A stretch of 25,838 bases of DNA from Streptococcus parasanguinis (lineage in GTDB: Bacteria > Bacillota > Bacilli > Lactobacillales > Streptococcaceae), in contig JAGZZN010000027.1 in assembly GCA_018377375.1 (NCBI GenBank), positions 1 to 25,838 of the forward strand, read 5' to 3'. Shown piece by piece: positions 6,111 to 13,933 of the stretch. Made by a program: the position numbers and the translations under genes. The notes beneath the pieces are model-generated. The model had not been told where the DNA came from and did not search any database. It worked only from the letters and a program-made list of their open reading frames with translations. The first letter of the stretch is position 1. The number at the start of each line of letters is the position of its first letter.

Positions 6111-8756
6111 TTATTTGGCTTCATACCATGTTTTGCCTGCATTCTCATCGGCTTCTAGTGGTACCGCAAGCTCAATAGCAGATTCCATGGTCTCTTTGAC
6201 GAGTTCTTTGATCGCTGCCAGTTCATCACTTGGCACTTGCAGAACGATTTCATCGTGCACTTGAAGAAGCATCTTGGTCTTGTATGCTCCTATTTCTAGC
6301 GCTTGGTCCAAGTGGATCATGGCAATTTTCAAGATGTCTGCTGCAGATCCTTGGATCGGTGAGTTAATAGCTGTCCGCTCCGCAAAGCCTCGAACATTGA
6401 AGTTGCGAGAATTGATATCTGGAATCTCCCGACGACGCTTGAAGAGGGTCTCCACATAGCCTTTATCACGCGCTTCCCGTACCACTCTCTCCATATAGTC
6501 CTTGATGCCAGGGTAGCGTTCGAAGTAGGTCTCAATGTAAGCCTTGGCTTCTTTTCGACTGATCCCTAGGTTGTTAGACAGTCCAAAGTCGGAAATTCCA
6601 TAAACCACGCCGAAGTTTACTGCTTTTGCATTGCGACGGTCGTTCGGCGTCACATCTTCTGGTTTTGCAATATTGAAAACGCGCATAGCAGTCGATGTAT
6701 GGATATCTGCCCCATGTTTAAAGGCGTCAATCAAATGCTCATCTCCCGAAATATGGGCCAAGACGCGCAGTTCGATTTGTGAATAGTCCGAACTCAGCAA
6801 GACACTGTTTTCCTCTTCTGGGACAAAGGCTTTACGAATGAGACGACCTTGTTCCAAACGGACAGGAATGTTTTGCAGGTTGGGATCCACACTGGACAAA
6901 CGGCCTGTCTGCGTCAAATCCTGTACATAGCGGGTATGGATCTTCCCATCTTCCAAAATCCAATCTTGAAGACCGATGACATAGGTCGACTGGATCTTAG
7001 CAATTTGGCGGTATTCAAGAATCTTAGACACGATCGGTGCGATAGGAGCTAGGCGTTCCAAGACATCAACGGCTGTGGAATAGCCGGTTTTGGTCTTCTT
7101 CGTATATTCAAGAGGGAGTTCCAATTTTTCAAAGAGGATGACGCCCAATTGTTTTGGAGAATTGATGTTAAACTCTTCGCCCGCCAGCTCGTAAATTTCT
7201 TGGGTCAAGCGCTCCAAGACTGCTTCGTTTTCCACCTGCATGTCTTGGAGGGTCTGGCGTTCCACCTTAATCCCTGCGATTTCCATCTTGGCTAAAACAG
7301 CTGCTAGCGGTTGCTCCATATCATAGAGCAAATCTAGTTGGTCATGGGCCTGCAACTGCTCTACCATGGGCTCTTCGGTATCCAGTAGAACAGCGACTTT
7401 CCGTGCCAAATGCTCTAATAGGACCGCCTTTTCTGGGATAGCTCTTTTGGCTCCCTTGCCATAAACGACTTCGTCCAGCGGCAGCGCAATCTGACTATAG
7501 AGACTCGCAATGGTTGAAATTTCATTGTCCTCTACGGTCGACAAGAGATACTTGGCCAATCGACTGTCAAACGCGGGATTTTGAAGGGAAATGCCCAAGT
7601 GGCTGAGCAAGACCTTGGCCCGCTTGAAGTCATAGACCTTGAGGGGCGTTTTTTCGAGAAATTCTTTGAAAATCGGTGTTTGTAAAAGACCAGTATCTGT
7701 ACTCGCGTAGAGCTGACCTTCGGTCCCCCATGCAAAACCGATGATGGGTTCCGTATGGTAATTGTCCCCAAAAATCTCAAAATGGAAGAAACTATCTTCC
7801 GTGAGCATATCTGAAGTGACTTGCTCGACTTCTGTATAGTCAATGGCTACAGGAGCTGCTTCTTCTCCACTGAGATCCAAGGCCTGACGGAGTTGCTTGA
7901 AGCCCATCTCCTCATAAAACTTGGCGAGATTTTCTAGATGAGGGCCCGTATAGGTGATATCGTCAAGTCCAATTTCAATAGGCGCATTGGTATCAATGGT
8001 TGCGAGAGTCTTGGATAGGTAGGCCTGCTCCTTGTCATTGATGAGGTTTTCCTTCATCTTAGAAGCCTTCATCTCATCGATATGCTCGTAAATACCATCG
8101 AGAGAGCCATACTCTAGGAGTAGTTTGATTCCTGTCTTTTCTCCGATCTTAGTCACACCTGGGATATTATCCGATTTATCTCCCATCAAGGCCTTGAGGT
8201 CGATAAATTGCTCTGGTGTCAGCCCCATCTTTTCTTTGAGATAGGCCGGAGTGAATTCCTCAAACTCCGCTACCCCTTTTTTGGAAATCTCAACCACCGT
8301 ATTGTCATCTGTCAGCTGGATCAAATCCTTATCCCCAGAGACAATGGTGACTTCAAATGGCACCGAAGTAGTTTCTGCCATCTTATCTAGTGTTCCAATA
8401 ATATCATCCGCTTCATACTGGGCCAGCTCATAATGGCGGATTCCCAAATGATCCAGTTGCTCACGAATGAAAGGAAACTGCTCGCGGAACTCATCTGGAG
8501 TTTTTGCACGGCCCCCTTTGTAGTCGGCATACATCTCCGTCCGAAAAGTCGTCTTTCCTGCATCAAAAGCAACGAGGACATGGGTCGGTTGGATGCGCTC
8601 TAAGAGATGGCTCAACATGAGGTTAAAGCCATAAACCGCATTGGTATGCAGACCATTGGCATTTTTGAAGCGATCAATTTGATTATAGAGTGCGAAAAAG
8701 GCACGAAAAGCGACGGAAGACCCGTCGATGAGTAGTAATTTGTTCTTTTTTTCCAT
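6111..8756 (-). CDS. polA: DNA polymerase I
   Basis: 881 aa. It fills gaps and removes RNA primers in lagging-strand synthesis and repair. The N-terminal 5'-3' exonuclease domain is present (L-L-L-I-D-G-S-S start, Y-E-A-D-D-I-I-G near 115, G-D-K-S-D-N-I-P-G near 190). The middle domain is of the streptococcal type, in which the proofreading residues are degenerate. The polymerase domain carries motif A D-Y-S-Q-I-E-L-R (D657), motif B R-R-N-A-K-A-V-N-F-G-V-V-Y-G (from 707) and motif C V-H-D-E (D835). The start at 8756 matches the family N-terminus. It has no Shine-Dalgarno and lies only 6 bases after an extended -10, so the message may be leaderless. Confidence 0.97.
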   Translation of the reverse strand: MEKKNKLLLIDGSSVAFRAFFALYNQIDRFKNANGLHTNAVYGFNLMLSHLLERIQPTHVLVAFDAGKTTFRTEMYADYKGGRAKTPDEFREQFPFIREQLDHLGIRHYELAQYEADDIIGTLDKMAETTSVPFEVTIVSGDKDLIQLTDDNTVVEISKKGVAEFEEFTPAYLKEKMGLTPEQFIDLKALMGDKSDNIPGVTKIGEKTGIKLLLEYGSLDGIYEHIDEMKASKMKENLINDKEQAYLSKTLATIDTNAPIEIGLDDITYTGPHLENLAKFYEEMGFKQLRQALDLSGEEAAPVAIDYTEVEQVTSDMLTEDSFFHFEIFGDNYHTEPIIGFAWGTEGQLYASTDTGLLQTPIFKEFLEKTPLKVYDFKRAKVLLSHLGISLQNPAFDSRLAKYLLSTVEDNEISTIASLYSQIALPLDEVVYGKGAKRAIPEKAVLLEHLARKVAVLLDTEEPMVEQLQAHDQLDLLYDMEQPLAAVLAKMEIAGIKVERQTLQDMQVENEAVLERLTQEIYELAGEEFNINSPKQLGVILFEKLELPLEYTKKTKTGYSTAVDVLERLAPIAPIVSKILEYRQIAKIQSTYVIGLQDWILEDGKIHTRYVQDLTQTGRLSSVDPNLQNIPVRLEQGRLIRKAFVPEEENSVLLSSDYSQIELRVLAHISGDEHLIDAFKHGADIHTSTAMRVFNIAKPEDVTPNDRRNAKAVNFGVVYGISDFGLSNNLGISRKEAKAYIETYFERYPGIKDYMERVVREARDKGYVETLFKRRREIPDINSRNFNVRGFAERTAINSPIQGSAADILKIAMIHLDQALEIGAYKTKMLLQVHDEIVLQVPSDELAAIKELVKETMESAIELAVPLEADENAGKTWYEAK

Positions 8757-8762
8757 AGGCCT

Positions 8763-8771
8763 ATTATACCA
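8763..8771 (-). promoter_or_regulatory. Extended -10 promoter immediately before polA
   Basis: TG-G-TATAAT on the minus strand, with TATAAT at 8763-8768. Only six bases separate it from the polA ATG (8754-8756), so transcription from it would start at or next to the start codon. No good -35 is present. Confidence 0.6.
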
Positions 8772-8800
8772 CGAATCACAAGGTCTCTGGTACATAAAAA

Positions 8801-8820
8801 CTCTACCCTTTCGGGTAGAG
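8801..8820 (-). terminator. Terminator of the small peptide gene
   Basis: CTCTACCC (8801-8808), loop of four, GGGTAGAG (8813-8820), followed by TTTTT on the minus strand. It ends transcription from the 23-codon gene before the polA promoter. Confidence 0.8.
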
Positions 8821-8860
8821 CCTTCTTTAGGAGTTTCTTATGAAAAATGAAGAGAAGTGT

Positions 8861-8932
8861 TTATTCGCCGTAACAAGAACCTTGTTGTGGCAATTTCTTA
8901 AAGCGTTTTGGATAATTGACTGAGATTTTCAT
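8861..8932 (-). CDS. Unrecognised 23-aa peptide, own promoter and terminator
   Basis: The minus strand has an ATG at 8932 with a GAGGT ribosome site 7 bases upstream, 23 codons and TAA. The peptide begins MKISVNYPKRFKK and ends QQGSCYGE. The front half is basic (K2, K9, R10, K12, K13) and the end has a single Cys next to Tyr-Gly-Glu. A TATACT box (8965-8970) lies upstream and a clean terminator 41 bases downstream, so it looks like a self-contained unit. I know no family for it. It could be a signal peptide precursor, a modified-peptide precursor or a small regulatory RNA whose frame is chance. No modification enzyme or transporter is next to it. An antisense 27-codon frame with a ribosome site overlaps it but has no visible promoter. 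Confidence 0.5.
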   Translation of the reverse strand: MKISVNYPKRFKKLPQQGSCYGE

Positions 8933-9013
8933 TTTCTGTACCTCATTTCTTATTGGATGAGTACAGTATACAAGAGAAACCTAAACGATTCCTTATAGAA
9001 AGCTTCAAGAAAA

Positions 9014-10477
9014 CTAAAAGCTGAGGCGCAAAACACGCGGTTGTTTTTTGCTGCAAGCTGGTAACTGAAGATGGAGCCCTGTCTCATCTTGGCTCCAAGA
9101 AAGGGGCTGATTTTCTCCAAGGAGCTCTAGCTTTTGAATGCGCGCATGAAGAATTCTCGGTTGCTTGAGATCATAGGCGAGAGACGGTAAGGTCAGCTCT
9201 TCTATCCTTCCACTTGGTTCCAGCTGGATAGCATAAAGAAAGCCATCACGCATGGTATAGCGGAAATCTTGGCTGGTATAGAGTGGCGCTTCTCCATCTG
9301 AGAAGGAACCTTCCTGGGCCTCGGTTGGTCCGTCCGATGACACCCGCCAAGGCCGACTCTGATAAATGGCTTCTCCATTTACTGCCAGCCAGTCCCCGAT
9401 CTCTGTGAGGATGTCTCGGTCTTGCTCAGGGATGGTACCATCTGCCTTGGGGCCAATATTGAGCAGAAGATTGCCATTTTTTGCCACAACATCGACTAAA
9501 TTTTGTAGCAATTCCTTACTGGTCTTGTAGGCTAGATCCTGGGTATAGCACCAAGAATTACGGGCGATCGCGGTATCCATTTGCCACAGAAAGGCTTGCG
9601 TCTCTCCGTAGCCTCCCCGCTCCATCTCGACGATTCCTGAACCGAAAGGGAGGGCATCCTGTTTGTAACAAACAGCCACCTTGCGATCCTCTTGTGCTGC
9701 TAGATTGTAATAATACGCTAAAAAGCGCATCAAGTAGGGACGGAAACTCTCATGCTGGATCCACCAGTCAAAATATAGGAGCTCTGGTTGGTAGTCCCGC
9801 ACCAGTTCACAGGTTCGCAAAAGCCAATCTTCCAAGAATTCTTTGCTTGGATAAGGCTTGGAAGTCAGATCAAAATGATCCTTGGGCTCTGGCTCGGCTG
9901 GCCAATAAAGGCTGTCTCTTGGGACTTCTTGCGGAATGTCACTAGTGAATTCCTTGCCATGTGAAAAGAAAAACTGGTGTTCTGCCCGGTGAGAGGACGT
10001 ACAGAAGTGCAGGCCACGTTTTTCTGCTTCCTCCCTCAGCTCTCCTAAGACATCTCGTCTCGGCCCCATTTCTAAACTATTATAAAGCGAGAGAGTAGAG
10101 GCATACATCTGAAAACCATCGTGGTGCTCCGCAACTGGGAAAAGATACTGAGCTCCCGATTTTTGAAAGAGATCTAGCCAAGATGCCGGATCAAAGCGAT
10201 CTGCTGTAAAAAGAGGAATGAAATCCTTGTAACCAAAGCTAGCCTGGTCTCCAAAATGCTCTCGATGGTAGTCATAGCAAGGATTCCCTTGGATATACAT
10301 ATTTCGCGAATACCATTCCGAACCGAAAGCAGGTACACTGTAGACACCCCAGTGGATAAACATTCCAAATTTGGCATCTCGATACCAATCCGGACAGACT
10401 TGATGGCTAAGAGAGTCCCAGGTGGGATCAAAAGGACCTGACTGGACAACTTGATCAATCTCTTCAAGGCTTATCAT
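9014..10477 (-). CDS. Alpha-L-fucosidase, GH29 family
   Basis: 487 aa. It hydrolyses terminal alpha-linked L-fucose from glycans. The family signatures are a F-G-M-F-I-H-W-G-V-Y-S-V-P segment (about 37-49), E-H-H-D-G-F (117-122) and L-L-Y-F-D-W-W, in which D237 is the expected nucleophile. The catalytic domain is followed by a C-terminal beta domain. There is no signal peptide or anchor, so it acts in the cytoplasm on imported oligosaccharides or fucosylated fragments. The ATG at 10477 has GAGGAG 6 bases upstream; the further N-terminal open frame is leader. No sugar transporter or other glycosidase gene is adjacent in this window. Confidence 0.92.
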   Translation of the reverse strand: MISLEEIDQVVQSGPFDPTWDSLSHQVCPDWYRDAKFGMFIHWGVYSVPAFGSEWYSRNMYIQGNPCYDYHREHFGDQASFGYKDFIPLFTADRFDPASWLDLFQKSGAQYLFPVAEHHDGFQMYASTLSLYNSLEMGPRRDVLGELREEAEKRGLHFCTSSHRAEHQFFFSHGKEFTSDIPQEVPRDSLYWPAEPEPKDHFDLTSKPYPSKEFLEDWLLRTCELVRDYQPELLYFDWWIQHESFRPYLMRFLAYYYNLAAQEDRKVAVCYKQDALPFGSGIVEMERGGYGETQAFLWQMDTAIARNSWCYTQDLAYKTSKELLQNLVDVVAKNGNLLLNIGPKADGTIPEQDRDILTEIGDWLAVNGEAIYQSRPWRVSSDGPTEAQEGSFSDGEAPLYTSQDFRYTMRDGFLYAIQLEPSGRIEELTLPSLAYDLKQPRILHARIQKLELLGENQPLSWSQDETGLHLQLPACSKKQPRVLRLSF

Positions 10478-10505
10478 TCTCTTCTCCTCTTTTCTTGTTA
10501 CTACC

Positions 10506-10548
10506 TCTATTGTAACGAGAAACCCTCGTTTGTAAAGACAAACGAGGG
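10506..10548 (-). promoter_or_regulatory. Fucosidase promoter overlapped by an 11-bp inverted repeat (operator or trp terminator)
   Basis: On the minus strand a TTTACA (-35), 16-base spacer and TACAAT (-10) precede the fucosidase gene. The -35 lies within a perfect inverted repeat CCCTCGTTTGT / ACAAACGAGGG (10523-10533 and 10538-10548, four-base centre). As RNA the repeat can form a hairpin followed by TTTCTCGTT, so it could terminate the trp operon. As DNA it could be an operator for an unseen repressor. Both are inference. Confidence 0.5.
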
Positions 10549-10572
10549 GAATGTTTAAAATAGTAGACAAAG

Positions 10573-10596
10573 AGCTTGATCTAGGAGAATCAAGCT
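10573..10596 (-). terminator. Possible trp operon terminator
   Basis: AGCTTGAT (10573-10580) and ATCAAGCT (10589-10596) form an 8-bp hairpin 23 bases after the trpA stop. The following minus-strand sequence is only moderately T-rich (CTTTGTCTACTATTTT), so efficiency is doubtful. Confidence 0.45.
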
Positions 10597-10618
10597 GATG
10601 ATGAATGAAATGAAGCTT

Positions 10619-11395
10619 CTAGCCCTTCACTGCTTGAGAAATAAAACGAGCGATGGCGTCTGTCTCCCCTTGGTGGAGAGCCTTAACAATTTTGGACCCC
10701 ACAATAACCCCATCTGAGACCTTGTTGAAACGGTGAACATCCTCCATGCTGGAAACTCCAAAACCTGTTAAAACAGGAATGGACGCTATTTCGTGTAATT
10801 GGGCCAAGTGGTGATCCAAATCATCTCGATAGCTACCAGCTTTCCCCGTCACCCCATTGACAGCAACGGCATAGATAAATCCTTCTGCATCATGGATTAA
10901 TTTCTTCTGGCGCTCGATTCCTGTGGTTAAGCTCACTAGCGGCACCAAAGCGATGTCTTTATCCACTAAGAGAGGCTCTACCAGATCTGCATGCTCATGA
11001 GGAAGATCCGGAATAATCACTCCCTTGACCGCTGTTCCTTCTACATCTCTAAAGAAGTTTTCGAGCCCATATTGGAACAAGGGGTTGAAATAGGTCATGA
11101 TGACCAAAGGAACACTTGTCTCCAGACGCTGGATCGTTTGCACCAGACCCTCTGTCGTCGTCCCATGGGCTAAACTTCGTAATCCTGCCTCTTCAATCAC
11201 AGGGCCATCTGCCACCGGATCTGAAAAAGGAATGCCAACTTCAATGGCTGAGACACCAAGCTCCTCCAAAAATTGGATGGTTTCCTGCAAACCTGCTAAG
11301 CCTTTTTCATGATCTCCTGCCATAATATAAGGAACAAAGATTCCTTGCTGCTGGTCTTTCAGCTTTTGTAAATGCTCTGTTAAGGTCTTTCCCAT
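10619..11395 (-). CDS. trpA: Tryptophan synthase alpha subunit
   Basis: 258 aa. It cleaves indole-3-glycerol phosphate to indole and glyceraldehyde 3-phosphate, and passes indole to TrpB. The catalytic glutamate E52 (S-A-I-E-V-G-I-P-F-S-D-P) and aspartate D63 (V-A-D-G-P) are present. The phosphate-binding G-F-G-V-S-S and V-I-V-G-S-K-I-V segments are near the C-terminus. The ATG follows the trpB stop after one base (TAA-G-ATG), with the ribosome site inside the end of trpB. It is the last gene of the trp operon. Confidence 0.97.
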   Translation of the reverse strand: MGKTLTEHLQKLKDQQQGIFVPYIMAGDHEKGLAGLQETIQFLEELGVSAIEVGIPFSDPVADGPVIEEAGLRSLAHGTTTEGLVQTIQRLETSVPLVIMTYFNPLFQYGLENFFRDVEGTAVKGVIIPDLPHEHADLVEPLLVDKDIALVPLVSLTTGIERQKKLIHDAEGFIYAVAVNGVTGKAGSYRDDLDHHLAQLHEIASIPVLTGFGVSSMEDVHRFNKVSDGVIVGSKIVKALHQGETDAIARFISQAVKG

Positions 11396-11396
11396 C

Positions 11397-12602
11397 TTAC
11401 TCTCCTCTCTCTTGTTCTAGGCGGTCTTTGACTTGTACCACATCTTTATCCCCACGACCTGATAAGCAAACGATCATGGATTTTTCAGGCCCCATCTCCT
11501 TAGCCAATTTCACCGCATAGGCGATAGCATGGCTCGATTCCAGAGCTGGAATGATTCCTTCTACTTTCGAAAGCAATTGAAAGGCTTCTAGGGCTTCTTT
11601 GTCTGTCACTGGCACATAGGTTGCCCGCTTGATTTCATGGAAATAAGAATGCTCCGGCCCAATTCCTGGATAATCGAGACCTGCTGAAATCGAGAAGGCT
11701 TCTAAAATCTGTCCATGGGCATCCTGTAAAACATCCATCAAGGCACCGTGAAGGACTCCCGGACGTCCCTTGGTCAAGGTTGCTGCATGCTGGTCTGTAT
11801 CCACTCCAAACCCAGCAGCCTCTGCCCCATACATGGCAACAGAGGTATCCTCAACAAAAGGATAAAAGAGCCCAATAGCGTTCGATCCGCCTCCTACACA
11901 GGCTAGGACGGCATCTGGCAGCGCACCGTCATTTTGCTCTGCAAATTGGCGTTTGGCTTCTCGGCCAATGACACTTTGAAAATTACGGACAATTTCTGGG
12001 AATGGGTGAGGTCCTAGAGCAGAACCCATGATATAGTGGGTATCCTCCACATTTGCTACCCAGGCTCTAAGGGCAGCATTGACCGCATCCTTGAGAACAC
12101 GTGACCCATCTGTTACTGATTGAACCTTGGCGCCCAATAACTCCATCCGAAAGACATTGAGGGCTTGGCGTTTGACATCTTCTTCCCCCATGTAGATGGT
12201 ACATTCCATATCAAATAAAGCAGCTGCCGTTGCCGTTGCAACACCGTGCTGTCCGGCCCCTGTTTCTGCGATGATCTTCTTTTTGCCCATCCGATGTGCC
12301 AATAAAACTTGTCCTAGGGCATTATTAATTTTATGAGCCCCTGTGTGGTTGAGGTCTTCTCTTTTAAGAAAGATCTTGGCTCCACCGACGTACTTGGTAA
12401 GATTTTTAGCGTAATAGAGCGGTGTTTCCCGACCGACATATTGTTTCAGAAGCTGATCCAATTCTGCTTGAAAAGAAGGATCTTTTTGACTTTCTCTGTA
12501 GGCTTCTTCTAATTCTAAAACTGCTGTCATCAAGGTTTCAGGGACAAATCGTCCCCCGAACCGCCCGTAAAATCCGTTTTTATCTGGTTGTTTATATGCC
12601 AT
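11397..12602 (-). CDS. trpB: Tryptophan synthase beta subunit
   Basis: 401 aa. This pyridoxal-phosphate enzyme joins indole and serine to tryptophan. The PLP lysine is K91 in H-T-G-A-H-K-I-N-N; the phosphate loop G-G-G-S-N-A-I-G is near 240. The N-terminal G-R-F-G-G-R-F-V-P-E is the family start and places it with the TrpB1 type that pairs with TrpA. It overlaps the end of trpF by 11 bases, which implies translational coupling. An AAAGGG ribosome site precedes the ATG. Confidence 0.97.
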   Translation of the reverse strand: MAYKQPDKNGFYGRFGGRFVPETLMTAVLELEEAYRESQKDPSFQAELDQLLKQYVGRETPLYYAKNLTKYVGGAKIFLKREDLNHTGAHKINNALGQVLLAHRMGKKKIIAETGAGQHGVATATAAALFDMECTIYMGEEDVKRQALNVFRMELLGAKVQSVTDGSRVLKDAVNAALRAWVANVEDTHYIMGSALGPHPFPEIVRNFQSVIGREAKRQFAEQNDGALPDAVLACVGGGSNAIGLFYPFVEDTSVAMYGAEAAGFGVDTDQHAATLTKGRPGVLHGALMDVLQDAHGQILEAFSISAGLDYPGIGPEHSYFHEIKRATYVPVTDKEALEAFQLLSKVEGIIPALESSHAIAYAVKLAKEMGPEKSMIVCLSGRGDKDVVQVKDRLEQERGE

Positions 12603-13179
12603 GCTTGACCCTTTCTATAAATCGTTTTATTTTTTCTTGATCTTTTTTTCCATTTGTCTCGACCCCACTGGATACATCCACCGCATAAGGATGAAAGAAG
12701 CGAATGGCATCTGCTACATTGTCTTCCGTCAAGCCTCCTGCAATAAAGAAGGGCTTTGTGAAATTTTGGGTTTCGAGCTTTTGCCAGTCAAAAGTCTGCC
12801 CACTTCCTGCTACAGGAGCATCAAAGAGCAGATAATCGCCACTGGTCTCAGAAAGAGCTGTATCTTTCCCCACTTGAACAGCGCGAATCGTTTGTTGGGG
12901 AAACTCTTGCAAGATGGTTTCATCCATCGGCCCATGCACTTGTATCAGGTCCAAGCCCACAACTTGGCAAGCTTGCTCCACTTCTTCTCTTTGTGGTGAT
13001 ACAAAAACACCGACTTTTTGAACCCCCTTTGGAATCCCTGTAGCCAACTGCCGAGCTTGTTCCAACGTGACTTGCCGTTTGCTTGGTGCAAAGACAAAAC
13101 CAATGTAGTCCGCACCGGCTTCAACAGCCGTCTGCACGGCTTCTGGAGTGGACAATCCGCAAATTTTAACCTTTGTCAA
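12592..13179 (-). CDS. trpF: Phosphoribosylanthranilate isomerase, TTG start
   Basis: 195 aa. It converts phosphoribosylanthranilate to the carboxyphenylamino deoxyribulose phosphate. The T-K-V-K-I-C-G-L-S start holds the catalytic cysteine (C7); the general acid aspartate lies in A-V-D-V-S-S-G-V-E near the end. The start codon is TTG, fixed by AAGGAG 7 bases upstream and by the family N-terminus. It overlaps the end of trpC by 14 bases. The separate trpF gene contrasts with the TrpC-TrpF fusion of enteric bacteria. Confidence 0.95.
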   Translation of the reverse strand: MTKVKICGLSTPEAVQTAVEAGADYIGFVFAPSKRQVTLEQARQLATGIPKGVQKVGVFVSPQREEVEQACQVVGLDLIQVHGPMDETILQEFPQQTIRAVQVGKDTALSETSGDYLLFDAPVAGSGQTFDWQKLETQNFTKPFFIAGGLTEDNVADAIRFFHPYAVDVSSGVETNGKKDQEKIKRFIERVKHGI

Positions 13180-13933
13180 TCTGCAACTCCTTTACTTTTT
13201 CAGCCACATTGTCTGCCTTCATGAGGGCTGTCCCAACGAGAATGCCATTAAAATAAGGAGCCAGCATACGCGCATCTGCTGCTGTGAAAATAGCAGACTC
13301 CGAGATGTAAACCGGTTCTTGTTCAAAGCTTGTCGCCAATTCCAGGCTAGTATGAAGATCTGTCTCAAAGGTCACCAAGTTGCGATTATTGACCCCTATG
13401 GTCTGAGCCCCAATCCGGTGAGCGATCTCTAGTTCTGTCAGATTATGGGTCTCCACCAAGACCTCCAGGCCAAGATGGGTCGCAAACTCATAGAGCTCCT
13501 TCAGACGAGCCTCTGGTAAGGCTGCAACTATCAACAAGATCACGGTCGCCCCTGCGTTTCGCGCCCGAATTATTTGCTTTTCATCCACAACGAAATCTTT
13601 GTTGAGGGTGGGGATACGCACCTGACTAGATATTTCCCGGAGATACTCGATACTGCCCTTGAAAAACACTTCATCGGTCAAGACAGAAATCATCACGGCC
13701 CCATTTTCTTCGTAAGTCTTAGCCTGCGCGACGATATCCACATCAACATGAATATCTCCCAGACTCGGGCTGGCCTTTTTCACTTCCGCAATGACCTGAA
13801 GCTTTTCTGGATGACTCTTTAGGTAATCATACAGGCGGTAGGTCTCGCGCAAAGGTTGGAGCTCCTCTTCTTTCATCACAGCCACTTCACGCGCCTTTTC
13901 CTTTAGAATCTTTGGCAAGAATTCTTGACTCAT
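13166..13933 (-). CDS. trpC: Indole-3-glycerol phosphate synthase
   Basis: 255 aa TIM-barrel enzyme that closes the indole ring. It has V-I-A-E-V-K-K-A-S-P-S (about 48-58, catalytic lysine), L-N-K-D-F-V-V-D (about 110), I-G-V-N-N-R-N-L (about 178) and S-E-S-A-I-F (about 212). It starts inside the trpGD stop codon (ATGA overlap), so it is translationally coupled. The length is typical. Confidence 0.97.
   Translation of the reverse strand: MSQEFLPKILKEKAREVAVMKEEELQPLRETYRLYDYLKSHPEKLQVIAEVKKASPSLGDIHVDVDIVAQAKTYEENGAVMISVLTDEVFFKGSIEYLREISSQVRIPTLNKDFVVDEKQIIRARNAGATVILLIVAALPEARLKELYEFATHLGLEVLVETHNLTELEIAHRIGAQTIGVNNRNLVTFETDLHTSLELATSFEQEPVYISESAIFTAADARMLAPYFNGILVGTALMKADNVAEKVKELQIDKG

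Noticed and set aside
8840..8923. Plus-strand 27-codon frame with AGGAG upstream, antisense to the 23-aa peptide gene
   Set aside because: The upstream sequence is a terminator hairpin with no promoter. The minus-strand unit has promoter, ribosome site and terminator.
9481..9945. 154-codon plus-strand open frame
   Set aside because: It lies inside the fucosidase gene on the opposite strand, with no ribosome site and no recognisable family.
10506..10520. Possible CcpA (cre) site before the fucosidase gene
   Set aside because: TGTAACGAGAAAC resembles a cre site but is off by one base in the central CG spacing, so I do not call it.
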